Part shown: positions 10,301 through 22,300 of the stretch, piece after piece
How positions within the stretch are numbered: position 1 is the stretch's first letter
Layout: each line of letters begins with the position of its first letter
DNA from: Agelaius tricolor
Taxonomy: Eukaryota > Chordata > Aves > Passeriformes > Icteridae
Direction of reading: 5' to 3'
DNA: 64,000 nucleotides
NCBI GenBank assembly: GCA_023055355.1
Contig: JALJCS010000015.1
Coordinates: 20,449,516-20,513,515 of the forward strand
Notes under the pieces: model-generated
Told to the model about the DNA's origin: nothing
Database searches by the model: none
What the model saw: the letters and a program-made list of their open reading frames with translations, nothing else
Position numbers and translations under genes: made by a program

Positions 10301-13300
10301 GTTAACGGGAGCCCTCTGGCAATTGCTCAGCCTGGCTGCAGCCCAGCCCAGCCCAGCTCTGCCTCCTGCTCTGCTCTCCTCACCCCCCAGCACCAGCAGG
10401 GCACCAAAAGCAGGTGAATACTGCAAGCAGAAAAGCACAGCTGGCAATTAAAGCCTGGAATTTTTGTTTCTTGCTGTAAACGGCGCCCTTGGCCTCCTGA
10501 CCATGCCTGGAGAAATCCCCCTTGGGATCAGCTGCAAGTGGGGGTGCCAGGCTTCAACCCTGTGCACCCAGAATTGCTGCTGGTGGGTTTAGAGGCTGGA
10601 AGAGCCCCTGGGATGGGCAACCCCAGAGATGATGGGCACCCCTTGGGGGTAAGTGGCCCCCAGAGATGATGGGCAGCCCTTTGGGGATGATGGGCACTCC
10701 CAGGGATGATGGGCACTCCCAGGGATGATGGGCAGCCCCTGGGATGATGGGCAGCCCCTGGAATGACAGGCACTCCCAGGGATGATGGGCACTCCCAGGG
10801 ATGATGGGCACTCCCAGGGATGATGGGCAGCCCCTGGGATGATGGACAGCCCCTGGGATGATGGACAGCCCTTGGGGATGATGGGCACTCCCAGGGATGA
10901 TGGGCAGCCCCTGGGATGATGGACAGCCCTTGGGGATGATGGGCAGCCCTTGGGATGATGGGCAGCCCCTGGGATGATGGGCAGCACTCAGGGATGATGG
11001 GCAGCCCCTGGGGATGATGGGCAGCCCTTGGGGATGATGGGCACTCCCAGGGATGATGGGCACTCCCAGGGATGATGGGCAGCCCTTGGGATGATGGGCA
11101 GCCCCTGGGATGATGGGCAGCCCCTGGGATGATGGGCAGCCCCTGGAATGACAGGCACTCCCAGGGATGATGGGCAGCCCTTGGGGATGATGGACAGCCC
11201 TTTGGGAATGACGGGCAGCCCCTGGGAATGACGGGCAGCCCCGGGATGGGCAGCGCAGCGAGCTCCGATCGATGCCTGGTTCTTATGCTCAGAGGACCAA
11301 AATCAAATGTCATTATTTGTGAGGTTCTACTTGACTTCACATCCCCGGTGCAGAAAAGGCTTTATCGATCCCTTCACGTGCAGGAGAAGGGCAACGGCAG
11401 AGCCTGACTGGAATAACCCCTCTGGCATTTCGCATTAAAACAACAGCGGCAGCTTTAGAGCCACAGCTCGAGGAATCCCAGGGCAGGCTCCCAACAAGCT
11501 GACAGCACAAAGGTTGATGTTATCAGCCCCTCTCCCACAACCAAAGGGCGTTTCCCACCTTTTTTCCTTCGTTATTTTTTCCCCCTTCTTGCCTCAGTGC
11601 TCTTGGGAGGTACAAGGGCTGCTCTGTGCTGGATGCTTTTGGTGGGAGGCAGAGAAAAGGAAATTTCCTTTCTGCTGCCTCCATTCCTGCCTCCTCTATC
11701 CAGCAGCACTACATTAGGAAATTCCTGAAGACTTGCTGCCTATTCTGGTAAATTTATAGAAAATACCCATTTTTCACCCTTTCAGACCCTTACTTTCAAA
11801 ACCCCCAGCATTTGACAGGTGGCTGCCAGTAGAAGTCCTGTGTGTTTTCACTGTCCAAGAGGGATCTCCCCAGGTTTATCCTCAGTTCTCCCTTTGCTCC
11901 TGCACACATGGCTATTTTCATCACTGCTGATTTTTGCTACAAGGGAAAAAAGGTGAACAACAATGGAAAAGCTTTGATATCCAGCAGTCCTGGAGCAGCA
12001 GGGACTCAGCCCACGTGCAGGAGGCAGATTTTTCTGCCTCTATCAAACTGTTTAAAAATACAAACACATTTTTCAAGTCAGGCTTCCTTTCATCTCCCTC
12101 TGTCCCATTTATCACCTCTTGAATGTCAGAGATGTCAAATTATGTAAACATGAGCCACCTATATAGATGGAAGGCAGGTAAACAGCTCCAAATAAGCATC
12201 CTGTGCAATCCTCAGGGAAAATGTCCCACAAAATGCTTACTCCCACTTGATTCTGTGAGTGAGCCTTCCCTTCATGCCTTCAAGAGACCACCCCCTCAAG
12301 AATCAAGAAATCCAGTTAATCCAGCAGAAAAGGCAGCATCAAGGTATCCTCCAGCACTGAGACAGACTACAAGACTTCCTGACAGGAGTCAGACTAGAAA
12401 AAAAAAAAATTGCTTGGGGGTTAAAAAATAAACAAACAAAAGCTGGGAAGAACAGAACAGCACAATTCATCTGTGTGTCAGATGACAAGCCCTAATCCCA
12501 GGCCATAAGGCAGAGGATGCAGACCAGTAAGGGCAGGCTGCTGTCATGGGACTGGGGGATGACAGCAAACCTGTGTGCTGCCTGCACGGGATGTTTCCAG
12601 AGCAAATATTCCGAGTGCCAGATGGAGAGAGGAGCCTTCAGAGCCCTGCTCTGCTCTGCTGTGCCTGCTGCAGGCTGTGTGTCCCTGGTAGGTTTTCATT
12701 TGTGTGTACATCCTTTATTACTGAAGCAACTCACACCCCATCAAACACAGCTTTCCACATCCTCCCTCACCATCCTGCTCATCCCAAACAGGCACTAGCT
12801 CCCCATTTTCCAGTAGCAGCATGAAAATGGGGTTGTGGCTGCTTTAATGAGATAATCCCATCTAAAAGTCAAACAAAAAATGGGAATTAAACCCGGGGCA
12901 AGTTTACTGTATCAGTGATTTTCCACACAGTCAATTACCAAGGGACTTCTGAAAGTGCAAGGAGGGCTGGCTAAAGTCTGTCAAAACCATGAAATATTCC
13001 CCTACTCATAAAACAAACCTCTCCAAAATGGGCAGGCAGCTGTTTTGCCACATCTGGCCAACTTCAGCTCTCTTTCCAATGGATGACAGGAAAACCACAT
13101 ATTCCAGGTCTGAGTGGGGACCTTCACACTGAGAGTTTCGTATCTGGAACTCTCACTGGATTCACAATGAGGAAAGACCTCTAAAGATCATACAATTAAC
13201 AAATCCTCATTAGCTGGAGTTCTACTGGGATGGCAAGTCAACCTTATTGAACAAACAGCCAACAGTCAGAATTCCAAATGCCACAGATGTGCATGGATTT

Positions 13301-16300
13301 ATAGTTGTTTTTCAAATGGAATTAGCAAACAAAGTGGCCTCTTTGATTCCAGAGTCCAATATCAACACAGCTGGGAAGCCCAGTGACTGAAAGAGGGAAC
13401 TGTGTTGTAAGGTGAGCTTAGAAACTCCTCCAGCAGGGCTGGGAGCTGTGGAGCTGCTCTGCATTCTGATTTATTTCTATTTTTAAACTTGCGAGGTTTG
13501 TAATTAATGGCTCGAAGACATGAGGAGAATTGGAACAAATCTCAGCCTCAGCTTCCTCTGCGTGTTGTTAATGGCTGCTCTGGCCACTAATGTGCTCCAA
13601 TTTTCCCCACATCAAGCTCATGTGATCCAAGCTGCAGGAAAGAGAGTGGATTTGTAATCATCTCTCTGATGTACAGGATAATTGCTGACTTTTATCAGAC
13701 AGCAGTTAAACAAAGACTTGGAAAGAAATAAATATTCCTTAATTGCAGCACTGCCACTGCTCACAGTGGGAGAGCCTCTGGAAGGAGTAGCTGGTCCCCA
13801 TTATCACTGTTCCACACTCAGACGTGGAGGAATGAGTTGAGTTCCATGCAGGGGTTTATTTATTTCCCCACTGGAATGAGGGTTTGTGCTTTTATCACCA
13901 CGGAGAGCGAGGATTGCTGTGGGAATCTGCCACCCCTGCACCCAAACACACAGACAGAGGAGCTCCCAGTTCCTCCCACCCAGGGAAAACCCTCCACGGG
14001 TGATAAACAGGTTTTACTCACACACAAGACAAATAAATGATCTCATTTTATCTGTGTGGAATTAGCACCGAGACGGAGCATAAAAAACATTTCTAGAGCC
14101 AACTTTCCTTTCCTGCCTGCTCCCTGTAAAACAAGCTTTAAATCCTGAAGCACTGCAGTCTGAAAAAAGACAAACACACACATTTACAGCCCTGAATGGA
14201 AATGACTCCCTTGGAGCTGACACTTCCTTCTACCCCCAGGACATCCCAGTGAAAGAATCCCTGCACTTTTATATCCACAAATGTCACCAGCACTTAGTTC
14301 TGCACCTGTGATGCCTTGAGGACCTTCCATGAGTTCAAAAAAAAAAAAAAAAACAAAAAAAAGCATAAAAAAATTAAATCATGCAAACAACCCCTCCCCA
14401 AGCCCAGGCTGCTGTCAGGAGTGCTGAGAGCTGGGCCTTAGTGCTCTGGGTTCCTGTCTGAAGGGATCTGCAGCAAGGCACACGTGTGAAGCTGTCACTC
14501 AGCAAATGCCCCAGAGTTTAGAGCCAAGAAAGACACAAAAAGAAAAGGAAATAATAGTGCTTAACATCTAACTGTGAGGAGATCAGCCAGGAAATAAATA
14601 AAATAAATCAAATGGTGTACATAGCGTGATGTGAGCTCACAGAAGTGCTGATAACAGATTAAACACGTTTACTTCACTGGTTTCAACCCCTGCTGTATTT
14701 TCCATTGTGCCTTTCCTACAGCTTTCCTTTTCAACCATCACAAACCCAACAAACTCATCCCAGTTCCATTTCAATAATTCAAAATAGGTGTTTTGTGCCA
14801 GGAATCGTGAGGCTCATGGTCAGTGTGGCACCAGGCTCCAGACTTTCCCAGAATATCCTGAGTTGGAAGGGACCCACAAGGACCAGGGAGTCCAACCACG
14901 GGTGAACATCTGAAAGCTCAGGATTCAGAGGGAAGGTTTAATATTGAGGGGGATTAAGGGTTGATTAAAGGGAGCATCCCTCAGAACAACTTGGAATTTG
15001 CTCGTTTTCCTCTCTTTGTACCTGGTTTCAGGAGGGGGAGGTCCAGTCCCCTCAGGATTTTTTAGGATCACAGAATTCTTTAGGTTGGAATATCCTCTAA
15101 GGTCATCAAGTCCAGCTGTTCCCCCAGCACTGCCAAGGCCACCACATGTCCCCAAGTGCCACATCCTGTTAAACAGGAGGGCTGGGACTCCACCACCTCC
15201 CCGGGCAGCTGTGCCAGGGCTGGGCAGCCCTTTTGGGGCAGAAATATTCCTGATAGCCAACAGAAACCTGCACAGCAGCTCTGGCAGCTCTGAGGGGACT
15301 GAAGCATGGTGACATCCCCCAGTTTAAAGGGTGTCTGTGCCCAGGATCCCAGGTCCCTGTGCCATTACCTTGCTGTGCTCCTCCCAGGAGTTGCTCCAGG
15401 TCCAGTAGTGAGCTTTGTACAGCCCAGCTCTCACTGCCATCAGCTCGTTGCCACGATAATAGAAAATGGGCCTGGAAGGAGAGCAGAGCTGCATGAGAAA
15501 CACCAAGAGGCAGGGCCCAGCCCCCTGATAAGGGCCACAAACCCCTTAATGGCATCCCACTTCCCATATGGATATCAGGCAGGAACAGGCTGCCTCCTAA
15601 TAGTCTCCTCTGCAAGGTTTTCAATTAACATTTCTTAAAGTGTTCATCAAGTTGAGGGCTCACAGGGTGCAAGAATGAAACATTATCCAGCTTGGCTGCC
15701 AGTGATTGTTAATCCTTGAACTCCCAGCCCCTGGGATTTCCTCTGGAGCGTGGCGGTTCCAGTGTCAGCCAGCTCTCAAGTGCCTGCCTGCCAGGAAAAA
15801 GGGACTCAGGGGCTCTGGGATGCTCAGGCTGCTCTGCCCAGCTCGGCCATGGAGCTGGCAGTGCCACACGGGCAGGGTGGAGCTGGCAGTGCCACACGGG
15901 CAGGGTGGCCAGGAGGACACCAGATGCCGGCGTGTTCTGGATGACATCTCTGAGAAACTCCACATGGAAAAACCTGGCAGCCAGACATGCTGTGGTTTTC
16001 ATTCCTCTCCATTTTTCCCCCCCAAACCTCACTTTGCAGCATGTAAACACGCTGCTAAAGCTGCACTTGCTCCCAGAGGTTTCCCTAATTAATAATTCAT
16101 CCAGGAAATGCATCTCACTCGCTGCATCTGTGCTGCTCCCTGGGCATCCCAGCAACATTCCTGCTGGTTTTCCCAACAAAACACTCCTGGTTTTTTTGAG
16201 GGGACAGCACAAAATTTTACTGGAAGGGACTATCTTCAGGAGAGGGGGTTGATTTTTTGGTGCAGTTCCTCTGTCCAGCTCTTTTGGGCTGCTGACAGGA

Positions 16301-19300
16301 CACGAGGGTGAAGCTGTTTGTCATTGTCAGGGGGAACCTTTGTCTTTCCTTCTCAGATGAGGCCACTCCAAAAATGACTCACTCTGGTGATGCCACCTGA
16401 AAAAACCTGTCCCTAAATGCAAGGTGAAATTTAAATATCCCTGTGTGAATGACAGGAGTGGCCTCAGAGCTCTTTTAGCCTCACAGTAACAAGGAGCCTC
16501 CCTCCTTTGTCACCAAGAGGAACAAAGGGAAAACAACTTTGTCACCAGGAACAAAGGGGAAACAACTTGGTCCCCAGGAAGAAGGGGAAGCTGCTCCCTG
16601 AAAATCCCATTCCTGCATCCTTAATGCACCTGGAAGTGAAATAAAGGCAGCAAGACAAAGCTGCCAATGTGCAGCACCTGATCTAAACCAGTGCCATCAT
16701 CAAAACCTCCCAGAAATATTCCACACAGCACTCCAGTCTCCTTTTCCTTGCCATCAACAGCCAACACTTGATCAGTTATTATGTGCCCTCCTGACTGAAG
16801 GTTTTAGGTTTTTCCTGGTAAAAAAATACATTTTCTATTCTGAAGGAGGATTCCAGCTTGTACTCAGTATTCTGATATAAATTATTTCTTTTCCCCATTC
16901 ACTTTTTTCCTTTTTAAGCTTAAAAGAACACAAAAACTGCATTTCCTGTAAAGTTTTTGGGGGGTTGTGAAGACTTTGTCCTGGTCATGTCTAGGGGAAA
17001 AAAAAAGGAAATAAAAAGAAGGAAAAGAAAAGCCACAATGTGCTTTGAGTGACTGTTATTGTAACACAAGCAAGGGGTTGGTGACTGCACTGAAATTCCC
17101 TTTTAAAACAACAAAGAAATTTTCCAAACTTCCAGAAGATGGGCCAGGCTTTTCCTGTAATACTCAGGTGTGCTCCTTGCTTAAGAGGCACAAAAGGAAT
17201 TTCACAGCACAAAGGCTCTCATCCAAGAAGGAAAAGAGCTCCAAAAATGTTTTCCATGCCTAAGTTTCCTTGCTATCTCCCAAAGAAAATGATTGCAGTC
17301 AGATTTCCCAGGCTGCCAAATTCCTCACCAAAATCCCAACTCCAAGACCTCTCCTGACCTCTGACATTTCCAATAAAATATTTGTTGGCAGGATTTGCTG
17401 TCAGATCTTGGTGCCTGTGCCCAAGAACTGACAGCACATAGAGATTCCAGGTCTCTCACCCAAAGCTATCCCTGCAGAAGCATTCCCAGGACCTTGGGAA
17501 GAGGATTTTCCTGGTGTTTCCAGGTCCTCTGCAGCAGCACAGCCTTCCCCTCCCAGCTCTGCAGCAGGACAAGGACCCAGCACACTCTGGGCAGCTTTTG
17601 CAGTGATAAATAATGGATTGTCCCCCAGCCAGGCTCCAGTTCTCAGGCTTTTATCTCCCCTCCTGCCATATGTTGTTCCAGGGATCCCTGCTAACCCTGT
17701 GACATTTTCATCTGTCCCCAGACTCCAGTGTATGGCAACATGCCACATGTCAGGAATTCCCACCTCAGCCTGTTCCAGCGGAGCAGCAGCTCGGGGGAAG
17801 CTCTGCTGCTGCCTGCACTCAGCTCCCATTAAATACTTGTGAGCTGGAGATAAAAACCCAGCCCCAAAGCTGGCATCCCTTCAGGCAGGAGCAGGGCTGG
17901 CAGCCCTGGGATAATCACTGACCTGTCAATTAGCTTGCCCTGCAGGATGACAGGTAAAAGGTCGATGCCATCAATCTGTCTGTCACTGGGAGGCTGCAGA
18001 CCCGCCAGGGAGAGGCTGGTGCTGAACAGATCCATCACACTGCCCAGCTGATGGCTGACCTGCAACCAAAAACCAACAGGAACATGTTTGCAAAGAGCCC
18101 TTCAGGAAAATCTGTGTGGAAACAGGTTCCCTCCAAAGCAGCCTGCAAACCTCTCCCTTTACACTGCTGCAGCCACCAGTAAACTCCTCTGAAAACAATA
18201 AAGCAAAGGAAACAATCCCTATTTCTCCACTTCCAGGGAGAATTTTCATTTTTTATTCTTTTTTTCTCCATTTTCCTCTCCTCACTCCTGTGTATCCCTT
18301 TTCCAGGAGTGTGCTGTCACAGGGCTCAACTTAATTTAGCAAATTCCAGCTCATTTGTGGATTGAAAAATCAGCACTTACACCAAGGGAAAAAAAGTCCT
18401 TGATTTGTTCCCTTCTCCAGGTCAACTCTGGTGTCCAGAATACCCTGAGAGAGTTCCCAGAAAGCACAGGGATAGATGGATAATAACAAAAAGAGCCTGA
18501 TGACTTCATCTGCAAACCATTTCCAACAATTCAAGAACTGTAAAGTTGTGGTATTTTTAGTCCATATTTTAATAAGGGAGAAAAACATCTGGGTTTGGCT
18601 TCAATGGAGATGTGCAAGGGTTTTTTTCCCCCTTTTTCCTTACTTGGAAGCCATACTCATCTCTATGCTCTTAATTATTTATATTTTAAAACCCTCCAAA
18701 GTCTGTTCTGCCTGATTCTTTGTGAGCCTTTGCTCCCTCCCTGATTGTGGGAGTTGTTGCAGGGTGTTTAATTAGTCAGTGACACACTCACTTAAAGCAG
18801 CTGCTGCCACATCAGGAGCACCAGGATGCACTAGCACAAGATGTGACAGGAAAAGAGCATTTTCAGCCACAGCACTTGTTGGGAAACAAGAAACCATTGG
18901 ATACAACCCCACAGCTGTGAGCACCAAAGCACTTTCTGACTAAAATCCAAGTCCAATCTCAACAGAACAATTTTGGGACTATCAAAGACCTTTTACCTCT
19001 GATTCTACTCACAAACAGAGCCCCAGCCCCTAAGCTGACACAAATTATTTAAATGCAACAAATGATGACATGATAAATGAACTTTTATGAGATGCTAGCT
19101 CAAAAATAAAGGGAAAAAAAGGGGATACTAAACCTTGTATTAAGAGGCTGGGCTGAACAAAGTGAACACAAAGGAAGAATTAAGAAATTAAAAAAAAAAA
19201 AAAGAACTGGAGAAAGCAACATGCAGGGGCCTAATTACAAGTTTAACATTACAATATCACATTACTTGATTACAGTCATTTCAATTTTTAATGGCTTTCA

Positions 19301-22300
19301 TTCATCAGGAGGTGTTGGCAGGAACACATCTTATTAAAGCTGCATGCAAGAATCCTGCCACAATTCCTTGGGAGGAAACAAAGTGCAAAGCTTGAAGCAC
19401 AAGAGGGAACCTGGCTTTGGAAATCCTTGGGAAAGCAGCTGGATCAGCTGACCATGACCAACAGGGCCCTCAGTTCAGGATTTATCCATGATTTATCCAT
19501 GGCCACAGCCTGGGAAAGCTCCTGCTCAGCCTGGCCTTGGGGACAGGCACAAAGGGAGACATTTCCCAGACAAGCTGTGGCTGCCCCAGCTCTGCAAGTG
19601 CTCAAGGCCAGCTTGGATGGGGTCTGGAGAACATTTATTCTTTATTTTAGTGCAGCCTTTTCCTCTCCTTAAAATGATTTTAATCATCTAGTCCCACTTC
19701 CCAGCTCCAGCAGGGCCATCCCAGAGCACAGGGCACAGGATGGTGTCCAGGCACTTCTGGGTGTCCCCTGAGGGACCTCCACAGCCCCTCTGGGCACAGA
19801 GGAAAGCTCTGCCTCATGTCCAGGTGGAAATCCCTGGGATCATGGAACTCCCTGGGGACATGGCTGAGGGCCCTCTGAGCCCTGTCCTGTCCCCTCCCTG
19901 CACAAGGACATGGCTGAGGTCCCTCTGAGCCCTGTCCCTGCACAAGGACATGGCTGAGGTCCCTCTGAGCCCTGTCCCTGCACAAGGACATGGCTGAGAC
20001 CCCTCTGAGCCCTCTCCCTGCACAAGGACATGGCTGAGACCCCTCTGAGCCCTGTCCCTGCACAAGGACACGGCCAGGGTCCCTCTGAGCCCTGTCCCTG
20101 CACAAGGACATGGCCAGGGTCCCTCTGAGCCCTGTCCCTGCACAAGGACATGGCTGAGGTCCCTCTGAGCCCTGTCCCTGCACAAGGACATGGCCAGGGT
20201 CCCTCTGAGCCCTGTCCCTGCACAAGGACACGGCTGAGGTCCCTCTGAGCCCTGTCCCTGCACAAGGACATGGCTGAGACCCCTCTGAGCCCTGTCCCTG
20301 CACAAGGACACAGCCAGGGTCCCTCTGAGCCCTATCCCTGCACAAGGACACAGCCAGGGTCCCTCTGAGCCCTGTCCCTGCACAAGGACATGGCTGAGGT
20401 CCCTCTGAGCCCTGTCCCTGCACAAGGACATGGCTGAGGTCCCTCTGAGCCCTGTCCCTGCACAAGGACATGACCAGGGTCCCTCTGAGCCCTGTCCCTG
20501 CACAAGGACACGGCCAGGGTCCCTCTGAGCCCTGTCCCTGCACAAGGACACGGCTGAGGTCCCTCTGAGCCCTGTCCCTGCACTAGGACATGGCTGAGGT
20601 CCCTCTGAGCCCTGTCCCTGCACAAGGACACGGCTGAGGTCCCTCTGAGCCCTGTCCCCAGGGCTGAAGCTGGGCCCATGAGCAGCTCCCAGCCCTGGAG
20701 GTTCCTCCCTGGGCTCATTCCCACCTGCAGAGCTGCAGAAGGAGCAGCTCCAACCCCTCCTGCTCCCCCCACCCAGCCCCTGGCTGAGCCCTTTTGTAAT
20801 CAGAGCTCTCACAATTTCTCCATCTAATCCAAAAATCACTTTTCCTGTTGTGGCTCCGTCCCAGCGCCTCAATCTTTTGATAAGAGGCAATTGCTGACCC
20901 CGGGCTCGTGCCTTTAATGTCACCTCATTTATCCAGAGCGTGGGGACACTCCTGGGGGGCCACCACGCTCCCCTTGTCCTGGCCCTTATTAACCAGCACC
21001 AGATGTAGATGACTCTCTTTAATCATCCAATTACGTTTCTGCTCTCAGACAACATTTTTGCCGTGAAGCAGAGAAAACTTCTTAAGGAAATTAAATGCCC
21101 ATGCCACAGCCACTTGGATTTATCTGTACGCTGCAGCACCACATTGAAGAAGGAAAAAGGGAAAAAAAAAAACAGGTTAATGTTTATATAAAACTTTGAA
21201 GTATTTTCAGAGAAAAAATAAAAAAATTACCATTTTTCTCCTGTCAACAGGGCTCTTTCATTCTAGTTGCCTTTCCTTTTTATTTATTTCATTTTTTTTC
21301 TCAAGAAAAGAAAAAGAAAAATCCAGAGAGGGCAACAGCCCAGAGAAAATAAATAATATATAAACGGAGGGAGATCAGATATTGCTGTATCAGTGAGGAA
21401 CAGCCGGTATTACGCACGTAAGGACGGATTTTTTTCCCCCTCCTTCCCCCCCTTCTTTTTAATAAACTCTCAGTATCCACACAACGTCTTTAAGAAAATG
21501 AAATCCTTTTGCTGTGGGCCACGGCGCTGGAAGAAATAGTCCCCAGTGCTGTTATCAGTGCTTTCAAGCTTTAACTCTGAATCAAAGGCGACAATTAATA
21601 AAGTCGCCCCCGCCAGGAATGGAAAGGAGGAAAGCTAAATATTTGAAACTGGGTGAACAAATGTCAGGGTGTTTTTAAATAAAATCCTTTTACAGTTATC
21701 ACAGCGAGCAGACCTGATATCCCTGTCTAATTCAATTTCAATTTGCGCCCCATGGGAGATAGGGAAGAAAAGGTTGCAATGCTGTCTTTGGGTTGATATG
21801 TTCTTTTCTCCTTCAGGAAGCAGGCACGAGAGAGGAAGGGGAGGAGGGCGAGGGGAGAGAGGAGGAGGATTCAAATACCAATAGAATATGATTTTTTTTT
21901 TTCCAGCTGGATCCTTCCAGAAGGCAGATGTGATGTGGGGAATGTTGAAACGCTGATTTGTTGTGAATTCACCTGGAAAACGGAGCCGAGGAGGGAAGTG
22001 CAGCCAGGCTGTTTGTGTGGGAATAAATATTCCTGGTGGGGAGCAGAACTCACTGAGTGTTGATGCCAAGAGCAACACACTCCTGAGGCATCTTTCCCCT
22101 CCAAAAACCTGCAAACCAGCCAACTGCACCAATTATCCCCAGCTCCACGGAGAGCCTGGCAGGTGCTCCCTCCCTGTCCCTCACTCCTTGTGTTTAGACC
22201 CTGGTGCTCCTGTATTTTTATTAAATGAATGTGCCCTTTAATAAAAACAACTCCCCCCAGCCTTATGGATCAAGAAAATTATTAACAAACTGCCAGGTGG

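Larger units (their letters stand above)
7461..15368 (-). other. GALNS: GALNS intron 11
   Basis: A 7.9-kb intron between exons 12 and 11. It contains the 19-bp minisatellite at 10620-11250, CR1 tails at 14845-14900 and 15060-15295, an A-tract at 14337-14363, and two candidate regulatory blocks (8930-9065 and 13440-13760). The rest is ordinary unique sequence with no coding evidence. Confidence 0.75.

Noticed and set aside
10528..11340. 270-codon minus-strand ORF
   Set aside because: It is the translation of the 19-bp minisatellite (His-His-Pro repeats) within GALNS intron 11. No family match and no splice context.
19814..20923. 369-codon minus-strand ORF and nested shorter ones
   Set aside because: Generated by the 40-bp minisatellite; repetitive Gly/Ser/Pro/Cys peptide without domain or expression evidence.
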